Positions 12,588 to 23,078 are shown, counted from the first letter of the stretch. The stretch is DNA of 64,000 nt from Dactylonectria macrodidyma (GCA_020744425.1 JAGMUV010000009.1:248001-312000); one strand, 5' to 3'. The notes: generated by a model from the letters alone, not told the origin. Numbers and translations: made by a program.

Positions 12588-13755
12588 CTAGAAAGGAATA
12601 TCGACCACACCAATAGACGCCCAGTTGTTCGTGTTCTCAAAAATCATATGTCCACCACTGGCTAGCATGAGCTTCTTAGTGCCCTTAATATTCACAATCT
12701 CCATGCCGCGAGAATGAGCGCTGTCCTGCTTGATGTCAAAGCTTCTCCATCCGTCAACAGAAGCGGAATCATCATTGATGTAGGTGGCATCGTTTTGAGC
12801 ACCGCTCATGAGAAGAACTCCGCTGCCGTCGTTTTCCTGCGGGTGAGGAGTCCAGATGATGTAGGGAGCAGTGCTTGGGTTTTCGCCCGTGTCGGCAATG
12901 ATCTTGTGGCCTTCCACCTTGTCAAACTCAAGGGGCGAGTTGGCCACCTTGAAGTGGGATGGGCAGCTACCCTCAGGGACGTCGCAAACCTCATAGGTCA
13001 TGACGTACTTGCCGGTCGATTTTGATGTGGGCAACAGTCGCCATGCCAGGCCGGTGCTTGTAAGTCGGGTCAGCAACATCATTTACCTCGTCGGACCAAT
13101 TCTTCAAGTCGGTTGTCGTGACGTGGGCGAGTTTCTGTCCATGTTTTGGGTCTTTCTGCGTAGAATAGTAGCACACAAGCTGCCCTTTGTACTCCAAGAA
13201 GAACGGCTCTCAGACTGCCTTGTCGCCGTTCTTGGTAGTCTCGGGACCAGGAGCGTAGGCAACTTGACTTGCTAGCTTCCAAGTCTCGCCTTCATCACAG
13301 CTCGTGTAGACATCGAGCCACGCTTCTTCCAAGTCTTTCTGGACTGACATACCGCCGAGAATGATGGTACCGGCGGGGTACTCGCCAACATCGTTCTCGA
13401 GGCGGTACAAATGTGGTTGGAAGCGATTTCCCCAGCCGTTGATCTGGTCCTCGACCTTGGAGAAATTGAACCATGTCGCACCTCCATCCTCAGACTTGAG
13501 AATAGGGAAAGACTGCAGTGATGGCTCCGGACCATAGTTCTCCCAAGTCAACAGATGGGAACCGTCTTTCAGCTGAAGCGTCCTAGCATAGAGAGTTTGC
13601 AGGTGGAAATGGCCTGGACCAGGCCGGTAGACAACGTTGTTCACGAAGTTGCTGTAAGGCTCAGGCGACTCATCAGCACGGTGGACTGGACTTGCGCCGA
13701 CTTGGATGAGGAGAGCTGCACTGAGACAGGTCGAGAAAGCGGAGTTCAACTTCAT
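12588..13755 (-). pseudogene. GH93-like exo-arabinanase (BNR/sialidase fold), broken
   Basis: The first ATG of a signal peptide (MKLNSAFSTCLSAALL) is at 13755. The product then reads through YARTLQLKDGS, LTWENYGPEP and SEDGGATW (an Asp-box), and later TVAHI and GKYVMTYEVC, which resembles family GH93 enzymes that release arabinobiose from linear arabinan. Two lesions are visible. A TGA at 13210-13212 replaces what is Trp in the expected AVWEPF context. One extra base near 13011-13017 shifts the frame between AHIKID and GKYVMTYE. The remaining frame runs to a stop at 12588. No splice signals explain either break. The TATA-like box and signal peptide are intact, suggesting loss was recent. A sequencing or assembly error could cause one lesion, less easily both. 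Confidence 0.75.
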
Positions 13756-13863
13756 GTTGCCGAGTTGGTGAGTCAATGGGAAAGTAATTGCAAAGACTCT
13801 GTGACTGTGTGTGCTGCCTGAGTCGACGATTTCATTTCTTGGGCAAATTCGCAAGTGCTCCTA

Positions 13864-13870
13864 CTTTATA
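13864..13870 (-). promoter_or_regulatory. TATA-like box of the GH93-like gene
   Basis: TATAAAG on the minus strand, 109 bp upstream of the predicted start codon at 13755. Confidence 0.4.
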
Positions 13871-14178
13871 CTCGTAGAAGGTTAATCTCCAAGTCGACTT
13901 GAACACAGGCACGACTCAAGATGGCCACATGCCCCTATGATTTTCATTGCCATTTCCCAATTTGTGAGACGCACATGGTGTTGATGAAATCATCATTACT
14001 TGGCAGACGTGAGCGATTAAGCCCCGAGCGAAGGGCAAAGCAATTGTTAGAGAACCACGAGGCGAAGCAGATCCGGGCCCCACTCCCCTGTAGCTCTGTA
14101 TATTGATAGCGTGGTATCTGTGGTATCTGGGGTACCAATTAGAGAACCTCATTTGTCCGCTTGTGGCTTCGGATGGCT

Positions 14179-14284
14179 CCCGATACTCCGCTTCATTTAG
14201 TCGGAAACTTCCCCGACACTCCGCAGGCTTGGTTGCATGAGAACAGATTCGTGGATGCCTGATAGCTCTCGTCCCGATACTCCG
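14179..14284 (-). promoter_or_regulatory. Three CGG-N5-CGG sites, GH93-like/GH3 divergent promoter
   Basis: Three copies of a direct CGG repeat with a five-base spacer are on the minus strand: CGGAGTATCGG at 14180-14190, CGGAGTGTCGG at 14213-14223 and CGGAGTATCGG at 14274-14284. All have the same orientation and are preceded by G. CGG half-sites are the usual DNA targets of Zn2Cys6 dimers. They lie between the GH93-like gene (start 13755) and GH3 (start 14567), and two identical sites lie beside the nearby Zn2Cys6 gene. That they are targets of that regulator is inference. Confidence 0.65.
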
Positions 14285-14566
14285 CGACGTATTGGTAACG
14301 TGTGATTACGAGTCCCTGGCGATCTCGCATGTCTTCTGGCCGATTCCGAGATATGCTCTGTCTTGCCGTGGGTAAGAGTGGTCTGTTCGAATTTAAGTGA
14401 ATGTCCAGCGATTTACCATTGCCTTTATTACCTTGGTGAGTCCTCTTACAGCCATATACCACATTTATTTTCGAGCTTCACATCAGCGAATATTGAAAAT
14501 CCCAATTTGCTCCATGTTGACCAATCTTCAAGTCAATGCCAACTGTATCATTTTAATTCAGCTACA

Positions 14567-16816
14567 ATGGAGAGCGCCACTCTTCCAAACCAGACGCACC
14601 GCACTCACCTGGTCGACTATGGCAGACAGGCATTTACCTTTGAGCGAGCCGTATCTGGCATCAAAGCTGGCCAAGATCTGTCAACAGTTGCCAACCGGCT
14701 TTTGACGGAACTTTCGTTGCCTGAGCGTTTGCATCTTCTGGACGGCGATGAGCCATTCTACAAAGGCCTTCGAGGGATTCTATGTGACCGGTATAACCGC
14801 GTCCCCTTCGTTCACGGTGCTATTCACCGCCTCGGAATACCGGGCATCAAGTTCACAGATGGACCTCGAGGCGTCGTCATGGGTTCGTCAACTGCCTTCC
14901 CCGTCTCGATGGCACGCGGCGCCACTTGGGACACGGAGCTTGAGCGGAGAGTTGGGGATGCCATTGGACTCGAAGCCAAAGCTCAAGGTGCGAACTACTT
15001 TGCTGGCGTTTGCGTCAATCTCCCACGCCATCCAGCTTGGGGTCGAATCCAAGAAACGTATGGAGAAGATCCCGTTTTGCTAGGCGAGTTCGGTGCCGCT
15101 CTCACGCAAGGCGTTCAGAATCATGTCATGGCCTGCGTCAAGCACTTTGCCCTCAACTCAATGGAGAATGCTCGGTTTCGAGTCGATGTAGATGTGGAAG
15201 AGGACGTGCTCCACGAAGTTTATCTCCCTCACTTTCGACAAATTGTCGATAGTGGCGTCGCGTCCGTCATGTCTGCATACAACTCAGTAAACGGACAGTG
15301 GGCTGGTCAGAACAAGGATCTACTTACGACTATTCTCCGCGACGAGTGGGAGTTTACTGGATTCGTCCTCTCGGACTTCATCTTCGGCTTGAGAGATGCA
15401 GCGCTTTCTGTCAAGAATGGTCTTGATGTCGAAGCTCCATTTGCCCAGCAGCGGGGGATGCATCTCAAAAATGCCCTGGCTTCGGGTGCTCTGTCATGGT
15501 CAGACGTCAATAGAGCAGCTGCGAGAATATTGCGGACACAACTGGACTTCACTGCTCGTACTCGCCACGAGACCCCAGACATGTCAGTCGTGTTTTGCGA
15601 AGAACACCGACAACTAGCTCGTGAAGTGGCGCAACGATCGATCGTCATGTTGAAAAATGATCTTGTTGGTCACACTTCTTTGCTACCTCTGGTCACCGAG
15701 AATCTCTCTACGCTGGCCGTCATCGGCCACCTCGCCAACACTCCGAATACCGGTGACAAGGGCTCTTCGCAGGTCTTTTCACCTAGCGTTGTTACCCCAT
15801 TTCAAGGACTTTGCGCTGCATTACCTAGTTCCAGAGTCACACTCGAGGACAGCGACTGTGTTGAAAATGCTGCAAAGATAGCGGCAGAAGCTGATGTTGC
15901 CATCTGCATTGTCGGATATGATGCTAGCGATGAAGGCGAATACGTGGTACCTTCGCTCAAACACGACCCTTGCCTATCCGATTTGTTCCCTCCGGCCAAG
16001 AGCGCCGAAGAGAAAGACACATTATCCATAGTTCAAGGAGCTTCGAGCAACGGCAAACAGGCATCTGCATTAGAGGTTGGGGCTGGAGGAGACAGAAAGT
16101 CCCTGAGACTAAGGGCTAGGGACGTTGAGATCATTCAAGCGGTCGCTGCTGCAAACCCAAAGACGATCGTGGTCATCGTTTGCGCCGGCGCTGTCATCAT
16201 GGAGGAATGGAATCACGACGTGCCGAGCATCCTCATATCTTGGTACTCTGGGTCAGAGGGTGGACATGCGCTCGCAGATGTCTTGCTGGGACAGGCTGAC
16301 GCGGGCGGAAGACTGCCGTTTTCAATCCCTAAGGATGAATCCCATCTACCCCATTTCGACATTGAGGCCTCCTCTATCAAATACGACCGCTGGTATGGCC
16401 AAGCTTTACTAGATAGACTCGGAGTTAGGGCCGCATTTCCGCTCGGATATGGACTCTCATACACGGAGTTTCTCTTCAGCGATCTTCGTGTTCATGGCGG
16501 AGGAAATGAGGGGCGAGAACATGCCCGGTTATCGGTCAGTGTTTCCAACATTGGCTCCAGGCCCGGAAACCATGTTGCCCAGGTTTATGGATACCCCCAG
16601 ATGGCCGACTTTCCATCGCGTGTGCTGCTCGGATTTGCTAGCGTAGAGCTACGAGCCGGAGAATCGAAACAAATCACGATCAAGGCATCGTTGAGACCAG
16701 TCCATCGATGGGTCAACGGTAAATTTGAGTATTTGATCGATGAGATGGGTATTGAGGTTGCTTCATATGCTGGGGACACGCAAGCTATTTCCACAACTTA
16801 CCGGTTGAGGCGTTAG
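14567..16816 (+). CDS. GH3 beta-glucosidase-type hydrolase, intracellular
   Basis: This is a 749-residue glycoside hydrolase of family 3, intronless. The ATG at 14567 is preferred over 14363 because homology begins with residues just after it and the upstream extension looks non-coding. Visible family features are FTDGPRG (96-102), KHFALN (192-197), the catalytic nucleophile region GFVLSD (Asp270), a GH3 C-terminal domain from about 370, and a fibronectin-III-like C-terminus from about 650. There is no signal peptide, so it probably acts in the cytosol on imported oligosaccharides or glycosides. Family GH3 includes beta-glucosidases, beta-xylosidases and alpha-L-arabinofuranosidases; the substrate cannot be decided here, though neighbours suggest pentose-containing material. 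Three CGG-N5-CGG sites lie 283-387 bp upstream. The regulator gene converges on it, with 71 bp between the stop codons. Confidence 0.9.
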   Translation: MESATLPNQTHRTHLVDYGRQAFTFERAVSGIKAGQDLSTVANRLLTELSLPERLHLLDGDEPFYKGLRGILCDRYNRVPFVHGAIHRLGIPGIKFTDGPRGVVMGSSTAFPVSMARGATWDTELERRVGDAIGLEAKAQGANYFAGVCVNLPRHPAWGRIQETYGEDPVLLGEFGAALTQGVQNHVMACVKHFALNSMENARFRVDVDVEEDVLHEVYLPHFRQIVDSGVASVMSAYNSVNGQWAGQNKDLLTTILRDEWEFTGFVLSDFIFGLRDAALSVKNGLDVEAPFAQQRGMHLKNALASGALSWSDVNRAAARILRTQLDFTARTRHETPDMSVVFCEEHRQLAREVAQRSIVMLKNDLVGHTSLLPLVTENLSTLAVIGHLANTPNTGDKGSSQVFSPSVVTPFQGLCAALPSSRVTLEDSDCVENAAKIAAEADVAICIVGYDASDEGEYVVPSLKHDPCLSDLFPPAKSAEEKDTLSIVQGASSNGKQASALEVGAGGDRKSLRLRARDVEIIQAVAAANPKTIVVIVCAGAVIMEEWNHDVPSILISWYSGSEGGHALADVLLGQADAGGRLPFSIPKDESHLPHFDIEASSIKYDRWYGQALLDRLGVRAAFPLGYGLSYTEFLFSDLRVHGGGNEGREHARLSVSVSNIGSRPGNHVAQVYGYPQMADFPSRVLLGFASVELRAGESKQITIKASLRPVHRWVNGKFEYLIDEMGIEVASYAGDTQAISTTYRLRR

Positions 16817-16887
16817 GGGCCAATGTTATTGTTCTATGTTCACTAAGAATCTCAAACATAGTAATTTTAGTTTAAATGCAGTTGCTG

Positions 16888-18609
16888 TCACTCAAAAATT
16901 CCCAGCAACCGTTTCATAGTCTCCAAGACTGGGCGCATTTCCTGTACCTCAGTGCTCCAGTGCTCTAACATCTTGGCCGTATTAGAAACCGAATCCTTCC
17001 AAGCTACAGGCATCATCGTGGAACCAGGATAAAGATATGCAAATCCAAGTAGAATACACGCGCTCCTTGCAGAGCTTCTAAGCATGAGCCAAGTCCCGTG
17101 ATGGCGGTGGTAAAACCCGGGTGTATTGACCAAGAGCCTGTTGTGATGAAAGGCCAAGGCGTTCGCTACCCATGTTTCCCCATCGACATGGGTCGGCGCG
17201 TCGTTTATCGCGGCGAAAAGAAAAGGCCACGATATGAGCTCATGGACAAATGTCACACGCCCGCGAAGTACAAATCGAACCACGTCGTCTTCGTTGAACA
17301 TACCGGCACTAGCATTCCCAATATCGACAAGTGGCGGTAGGGAATCTCGCCATGCGTCAAGCTGGCCCAATGTACTGTGGCCAAGCTCACTCAAGGTTTG
17401 CGACAAACTTTCACGGTAGTTGTGCTCGACTTGGCCTATCGAGCGCCGGGCATCTACCTCTAGTCTCCAAAGAGATATCTCGGAAAGATAAAAGTACCAA
17501 GCTCGTTCGATGTGTCCTTGGCATCCTTCTGGTGGGTCTGGAAACAGTTGTGGAGGGTCATCAGCCGGGCCAATCGTGCGGGACATGCCTAACTCGAACC
17601 TCAACTCTTGTTCAGACTTCCAGCAAGACCAGTAGACGCTCTGCTCGGCGACAAATTGTGCGCTTGTTCTCTGATCCATCTCGGGTTGTCGCTGTCGAAT
17701 GGAAGGAAGTGTCTGGCAAATCGCCAGACCATGGACAAATGTCGTCCAGGCCTCGATGGGTCGTAATAAGGACATGAGAAGAACGCCAGAGAGAAACGCG
17801 CACTGGGCTTGAACCAACCCCTGCGAGACCAAACCAGTGCCGAGCCTTCTTTGGGCTGTATCGAATAATGCAACTGCCGTTTGCATATCTGGGTCGGACA
17901 GGGGAAGAGATTCGTGAAGCGGACGCGCAAGAGCTCCGTTGGCGCATACCAGAAGAGCCAAGCCTGATGAGATATTCCACTCGGCCCCTTGCACGCACAG
18001 TCTCCGAACCAGTCTCCTTGTTCCTGCCTCGTCCAAAATCGGATTCTTCACATGAACATGAGCGAAGAAATTATCCAGCCATCTGTCGCACGTCGCTGGA
18101 TCAAGTTCGTGGCCAAGCCACGCACTCTGCTGGCTGTGGGGTTGAGCATATGAGCGACTAGAGTATGGCGAGCTAGCGGTTGCTGTTGGGGAAGTAAGGC
18201 CTTGAAAGACAGGCCAATTCAGAACTCCGTCGAGATTCACTGGGAATAACCCTTCACGGCTTGGTATAGGAGCAGATGGTGACGTGCAAAGACTGAGGTT
18301 GTCTGTGGATGGGCTGCCATCTTGGCCCTTCCGATTGGCAGACTGTGCATCTATCTTGCGCTCAAGCCTGTCCAGGCGATCGATGATGGCAAGACTGGCC
18401 TGATCGAAGGTCGCATTGGCATCCGGTTCAAAGACGCATTCGACGCCTGCCTTGACGCAAAACGAGCAGGATGGTCGCTTCTGGTCGCATTTCGTACGCC
18501 TCGCCCGACAGACCTGGCACGCTTTGATGCCTCGTTTTCGAGTGTATGTTGAGCTGGGGCGGCTGATGGCGGCACGATGAGTGCTGGTATCGCGCGTGGG
18601 GGATGCCAT
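16888..18609 (-). CDS. Zn2Cys6 transcription factor of the polysaccharide block
   Basis: This is a 573-residue intronless regulator. The zinc cluster is complete (Cys31, 34, 41, 48, 51, 58; C-x2-C-x6-C-x6-C-x2-C-x6-C) and basic in the first loop. A short heptad-like segment (IIDRLDRLERKI, about 73-85) would mediate dimerisation, and a fungal-specific transcription factor middle domain follows. It is convergent with GH3 and divergent from the sugar transporter. Two CGG-N5-CGG sites lie 47-57 and 167-177 bp upstream of its own start, and three more in the GH93/GH3 promoter region, which suggests pathway-specific control with autoregulation. The inducer is unknown. I do not assign it to AraR, XlnR, AmyR or another named regulator. 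Confidence 0.88.
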   Translation of the reverse strand: MASPTRDTSTHRAAISRPSSTYTRKRGIKACQVCRARRTKCDQKRPSCSFCVKAGVECVFEPDANATFDQASLAIIDRLDRLERKIDAQSANRKGQDGSPSTDNLSLCTSPSAPIPSREGLFPVNLDGVLNWPVFQGLTSPTATASSPYSSRSYAQPHSQQSAWLGHELDPATCDRWLDNFFAHVHVKNPILDEAGTRRLVRRLCVQGAEWNISSGLALLVCANGALARPLHESLPLSDPDMQTAVALFDTAQRRLGTGLVSQGLVQAQCAFLSGVLLMSLLRPIEAWTTFVHGLAICQTLPSIRQRQPEMDQRTSAQFVAEQSVYWSCWKSEQELRFELGMSRTIGPADDPPQLFPDPPEGCQGHIERAWYFYLSEISLWRLEVDARRSIGQVEHNYRESLSQTLSELGHSTLGQLDAWRDSLPPLVDIGNASAGMFNEDDVVRFVLRGRVTFVHELISWPFLFAAINDAPTHVDGETWVANALAFHHNRLLVNTPGFYHRHHGTWLMLRSSARSACILLGFAYLYPGSTMMPVAWKDSVSNTAKMLEHWSTEVQEMRPVLETMKRLLGIFE

Positions 18610-18655
18610 GATTCACGCCAGAAGCTGAGGAGGAACGTGCGTATTGTAGAAACAG

Positions 18656-18786
18656 CGGAGTATCGGGAAGATCTGGGGTTGATAACGCTGCTGCGCTTCG
18701 TATTATATCGACTGGGTTTTAGCTGAGTCGTGCGAGGGCTAGTGGCGTTTGGCACCTAACCATGACCTGAGCTAGCGGAGTATCGG
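18656..18786 (+). promoter_or_regulatory. Two CGG-N5-CGG sites, regulator/transporter promoter
   Basis: CGGAGTATCGG is present at 18656-18666 and 18776-18786, 120 bp apart and in the same orientation, between the Zn2Cys6 gene (start 18609, minus) and the sugar transporter (start 19050, plus). They are identical over 11 bases to two of the three sites in the GH93/GH3 region. Confidence 0.65.
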
Positions 18787-19049
18787 GGGGAAATCCGAGG
18801 CTGAATAAGGCATGAGATTGACGTCGAGAACCCCATCTGTAACCTAGGGTCAAGTCTGTTCTTGGATTAGCTCGTATGTTTGTTTCCCCAGACTAACGAG
18901 ACTTGGGCGTCGTAACTTAGACAGTTGCTGTAGGACATGGGGTCATCATTGCGGCTACAACCATTATAAGATGTCGTCTCCAGCCTGCTACAAACCTCCA
19001 AATAGCTTTCAAGAAATTCATTGTAGCAATACCCAACATTTGACTCAGC

Positions 19050-20795
19050 ATGGCAGACTACGACAAGCACCCAGCTGACCTAAAGGCAACTGTCGAGCAT
19101 GATGCAGTTCCCGATAAGCCCGATGTCAATCGAATGGACTTGGCCAACGCCAATGAGCATAGTCTCTCCTTTAGAGACGTTGCTAAGAAGCATCCCAAGA
19201 TAATTTGGTGGTCATTCTTTTGGTGCATGTGCGCCGTCGGCTGTAAGTCCTTACAAACCAGAAATCGCACATACACTGTTCTGTGAGGTGCTAACTTTCT
19301 TATTCCAGGGGGCTTCGATACCCAGGTAAATGGCGCCATGATTGCTGTCCCGGCATTTCGAGAGTATTATGGGTAAGTCCACCCAATAGATGAGCCCACT
19401 GCCCGTCCTGAGACTTTCTTTGCTCACAAGCCCAAAGCCATAAACGCGACGGCGAATGGATCATCCCTGCTGGCTGGCTGACTGCTTTCAACGTCGTCTC
19501 TTCAGTTGGCCAATTCTTTGGGGGCTTTGCTTGCAGCTACGTCTCAGACCGAATGGGCCGCAAGAAGAGCCTCACCCTTGGCGTTCTGGTCGTGACTGGC
19601 GGCATTTTCGGGGAGACCTTCTCCTCGTCGAGGCCTGCCTTTGTCGTCAGCAAGCTCATCCTTGGGGTCGGAGTTGGCTTCTACCTGACTCTTGGACCCA
19701 TCACCTGCTCAGAGATTGCTCCCACCGTGCTACGCGGCCTGTCCACCGCCGGCGTCAATCTTGGAATTGCGATAGGCCAGTTGGTCTCCAACGCTGTAAC
19801 TTCCGGTTTCGGTAATAGGAGCGATGTCTGGGCTTTCCGAGGTCCGTTCCTCGTGCAGTTGTTTTTCTCTGTCTTTTTGATGATTGGCAGCTTTCTCTCT
19901 CCAGAGTCGCCTTGGTATCTTGTCAGAGCTGGCAAGATCGACGAGGCAAGAGACGTCCTTCGCTCCCTGTACGGATCGGAAGTCGAGGCATGTGAGAAGC
20001 TTTCAGCCATCCAGCAAACCGTCCAAGAAGAATCTCGCGTGGAAGCCCATTCCTACGTTTCGGCTTTCAAGGGTACGGACAGAATCCGCACCTTGATCTC
20101 CATCGGCGTGTTCGCTTGTCAGCACGCTGTAGGCATCATTTTTGTCCTTAGCTTCTCGACTTACTTTTTTCAACTTGCCGGCCTCGACACCAAAAAGTCG
20201 CTGGATCTTGGAGTGGGTGTCACAGCATGTGGCGTAGCTGGCAACATCTGCTCTTGGTTCATCGTCAACCGATTCGGTCGTCGTCCCATCTTCATCGGTG
20301 GCATGTTTGCCTGCACGACCATCCTCCTACTTATCGGAATATTGGATGTGGTACCAACAGGTGCAGCCAAATGGGCGCAGTCTTCTCTCACTGTCGTCTT
20401 TTCGTTTGTATACTTCTTGACCATCGGTGCTGTTGCTTTTGTGCTTTTGGGAGAAGTTTCGTCCCTCGCCCTGAGAGCCAGAACGACTGCCTTGGCCACA
20501 GCGACTCAAGCCATTTTTGGCATCATCATGTTTTTCGCTGTTCCATACATGGTCAATCCTGATGCGGGGGTAAGTGCAATTTTGGCTTTCAACGAGTAAA
20601 ATTACTAATGTGGTATAGAATCTCAGAGGGAAAGTCGGCTTCATTTTCGGCGGGCTTTCATCCGTTGCCTCTGTTATCTCCTTTTTCTACATCCCTGAGC
20701 TGAAACAGCGAACTAACCAGGAGATTGATGTCATGTTCTTCCGTCGAGTCCCGCCCCGCCAGATGGGATCTTACCAGTTTGAGCAGCTTGAGTAA
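19050..20795 (+). CDS. MFS sugar transporter (hexose/pentose type)
   Basis: Four exons (19050-19242, 19309-19372, 19438-20569, 20619-20795) give 521 residues. All introns have GTAAGT donors and AG acceptors, and the last has a CTAAT branch site. Joined exons read CAVGW-GFDTQVNGAM and EYYG-HKRDGEW, typical of fungal sugar carriers. Sugar-porter marks are visible: DRMGRKK after membrane segment 2, PESPWYL after segment 6, and RFGRRP in the second half; 12 membrane helices are expected. It belongs to the sugar porter branch of the major facilitator superfamily at the plasma membrane. It diverges from the Zn2Cys6 gene across 440 bp holding two CGG-N5-CGG sites, so co-regulation is likely. The substrate is unknown; a pentose, arabino-oligosaccharide or glucoside fits the neighbours. 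Confidence 0.9.
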
Positions 20796-21381
20796 GACAA
20801 TGTTCTAGCTGACTGATGGTTCATTTCCTGAGCCACCTCGCTAAGAGTGACTCTTATCAGTTCTCATCATCGCCATACGATTTTGACGCAATCGCAATCA
20901 TAAGGGAAGGTGTGACAAGGTGTAATCCCTCAGCTATAAACAAGCATGCTCCTTAATTGCTAGCATAGTACAAGTTTCAAACCAAATGCCTTCAAAAATT
21001 CTTCGTTTCCTAATCAGTGTGATAGGAACCAGTTTGGTGTAGTACTTTACGACCAAAATGGCCGTCGCGGAAATCAAGCTTAAGAAAGGTCCCATCGACT
21101 TGAGGATCTCGACTTTTGCAACTTAAATACCACCATTGTTTATGAGAGTAACGACGGGCACAAGACAATTCCTAAATTTGGTGGCAGCCAAGGCTCTCGT
21201 GATGGCGGCCTAATTGATATAGACAAAATGAACCAATGGGTCAGCGCTGAGAATGGGTGCAGTGCTGGGGGTCTTGCAGATGACGATAACACCAACCAAG
21301 CATAGTTGATATATTTCACCTACATATCTAGATATTGTTCAAGCCAATGGGACGGTGAATGAGGCTGTCACATCTATCAAC
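20796..21381. other. Intergenic; small open frame 21123-21305
   Basis: No recognised gene. A 61-codon open stretch without ATG (21123-21305, plus) contains several Gly/Asn/Asp-rich segments and could be the tail of a decayed exon. I cannot assign it. Confidence 0.3.
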
Positions 21382-21615
21382 TGTTAAGACTGAAGACCAG
21401 TCTCAAAGGCTCGGATATCTAGCAAACCGGTCTCAAAGACCCGGCTTTCTAGCAAGTCGGTCTCGAAGACCCGGATCCCTTGGGATCCGGTCTACCGAGA
21501 ACCTTATCATAGCTATGAGGGCAACCTACAAATAGGTCTGCCGCGAGCCCTCAGTTAGATAGAAATCAAGAGCTTCTATTCATATCATAATGCACCCTTC
21601 CTATCTGATGCAACA
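21382..21615. mobile_element. Possible solo LTR
   Basis: A 234-bp segment begins TGTTAAGACTG and ends TGATGCAACA, so it has 4-bp inverted ends (TGTT/AACA) and a composition like fungal Gypsy or Copia LTRs. It contains a 30-bp tandem repeat. I did not find a matching 5-bp target duplication, so this is tentative. Confidence 0.35.
21397..21503. repeat. 30-bp tandem repeat, about 3.5 copies
   Basis: Units start at 21397, 21427, 21457 and 21487 (partial). Each opens with a variant of CCGGTCTCAAAGACCCGG. The units differ mainly by transitions. Confidence 0.8.
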
Positions 21616-21987
21616 GAGGCTTCTGGGATTTTTAGCCTCAGGTCCTTCAAATAACATAAGTAGCGTCTAGTAAAAAGGCGATATTACATGTAAATTGAAA
21701 AGGTGAGGCTTTAAAATATTATTCATATGAATAGTAATTTTTATAATATTTTCTAAAACTTAATTTCAGTTATTAGTAACTTAAGTAGAGGTAGCCTGTT
21801 AGTTTTCTACCCCACCAACTCGCTATTAAAATGCAATCAACTTTTACACCAGTTCGTAGTCAAACCACATGCTGTGGCATTCTGTCACATTTTTTTCTGT
21901 GTGGCTATCTTTTATATTTTTCTTAGGCTTGAATTCAGATTGGGTCAACTATGTACATTGGCATGGTATCGTTCAGAGGGCTACGAT
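21616..21987. other. Intergenic, A+T-rich
   Basis: Nothing recognised. The stretch 21700-21800 is A+T-rich. It lies downstream of the GH62 gene and could include its 3' untranslated region. Confidence 0.4.
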
Positions 21988-22974
21988 TTAGCTCTTCAGA
22001 GTCAATAGACCGGGTCGGTAGGGCAGCAGGCCGTAGTCCCCACTCGAGCTGGGGGATCGTCCCTGATAGAGCAACTGCAGGTTGCATGCATCGACAGTCA
22101 TTGTCTGATCGGGGTCGCTACGAATCAACTCTCCATGACTGATGTCGTTGGTCCAAGTGGCGCCACTGTTCGCCTTGCCTGCGAAGGGGTTGCTTTCGGT
22201 TGCGGCTTGTGCTGTCCATGAACCGCTCAGACTGGTGGCCGTGAAGGAGCGGAAGTAGCGTCCGTTTGCTCCAATGGCCTCGACAATCATGAGGTACATG
22301 TTCTTGCCTTTGACTGTGTAGACTTGAACTGCCTCGAAAAGATTGTTCGTCGTGTCGCTGAGAACGACCTGCGATGCTGAGCCAAAGCTGCCTGGGAAGT
22401 TCCCGATGGCCATGCTGGCCCGATAGATCTTTCCATTGTCCCCTGCAAAGAACAGGTACATGTTTTGGCTGTCGCCAATGACTGCTTGGTCGATGGGACC
22501 AGTGCTGGATCCCGTAATTGAGCCAGTGAAGAGCGTCTGCGCAGATGACCAGCCATTGGCATTGGTGGGATTGCTCGAGGTCTTGTATGAGAATGCCGTT
22601 GGGCCCCACTGATAGGCGAGCACCCAGATGCTCTTGGGTCTGAAATAGAAGAGGCTAGGCGCAACGGTAGAGGAGGTCATGGTGTTCTGGCTCGCCGAAC
22701 CCATCTGTGACCAATCCGAGAAGAGGCCAAAGTTCATGGAGCCCCAGGTAGTTCCTGTGTCGTGGGTCGTCGCATAGACAAGATGCTGGCCGTTGTACGG
22801 GGCATAGGTAAAGTCCTTGAGAGCCACCCAGCCTGATTTTGGGCTAGCTAGTACACCTGTGGATGTCCAACTGTAGGTCGACGGAAGGCTGCATTGGGCC
22901 GCAACATGAGCCGTGGATGCGAACAGCAAGAGGCTGGTCGATACCAGGCTAATGTCGGTATTCAGAAGTCTCAT
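21988..22974 (-). CDS. GH62 alpha-L-arabinofuranosidase, secreted
   Basis: This is an intronless 328-residue enzyme of family GH62. It has a signal peptide (about 1-26, ending AHVAAQ) and then a single five-bladed catalytic domain without a carbohydrate-binding module. The characteristic acidic residues sit in ALKDFT (Asp54), GPIDQA (Asp162) and NLFEAVQ (Glu214); the length matches single-domain fungal GH62. These enzymes remove arabinose side chains from arabinoxylan and arabinan outside the cell. A TATA-like box is 105 bp upstream, and an inverted pair of GGCTAAA elements about 300 bp upstream. No CGG-N5-CGG site is present, so its control may differ from the GH3/transporter set. Intact, unlike the GH93-like and AA9 genes nearby. 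Confidence 0.93.
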   Translation of the reverse strand: MRLLNTDISLVSTSLLLFASTAHVAAQCSLPSTYSWTSTGVLASPKSGWVALKDFTYAPYNGQHLVYATTHDTGTTWGSMNFGLFSDWSQMGSASQNTMTSSTVAPSLFYFRPKSIWVLAYQWGPTAFSYKTSSNPTNANGWSSAQTLFTGSITGSSTGPIDQAVIGDSQNMYLFFAGDNGKIYRASMAIGNFPGSFGSASQVVLSDTTNNLFEAVQVYTVKGKNMYLMIVEAIGANGRYFRSFTATSLSGSWTAQAATESNPFAGKANSGATWTNDISHGELIRSDPDQTMTVDACNLQLLYQGRSPSSSGDYGLLPYRPGLLTLKS

Positions 22975-23078
22975 AATGGCTTAATCTTGTACTTGTGAAA
23001 ACTCGTAAGAGAAAGAAGTGATGACTGAAGAGTTTGGATCAGAGCCACAACAACTTTTTGGGCCGGGCGCTCGCGAAC

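Noticed and set aside
13000..13100. Intron instead of frameshift in the GH93-like gene
   Set aside because: The only GT donor (GAG|GTAAAT) would remove conserved residues and leave an intron of about 30 bp, too short; the extra base fits better.
17331..17777. 148-codon plus-strand frame inside the Zn2Cys6 gene
   Set aside because: It is opposite a complete, well-supported regulator and looks like a shadow.
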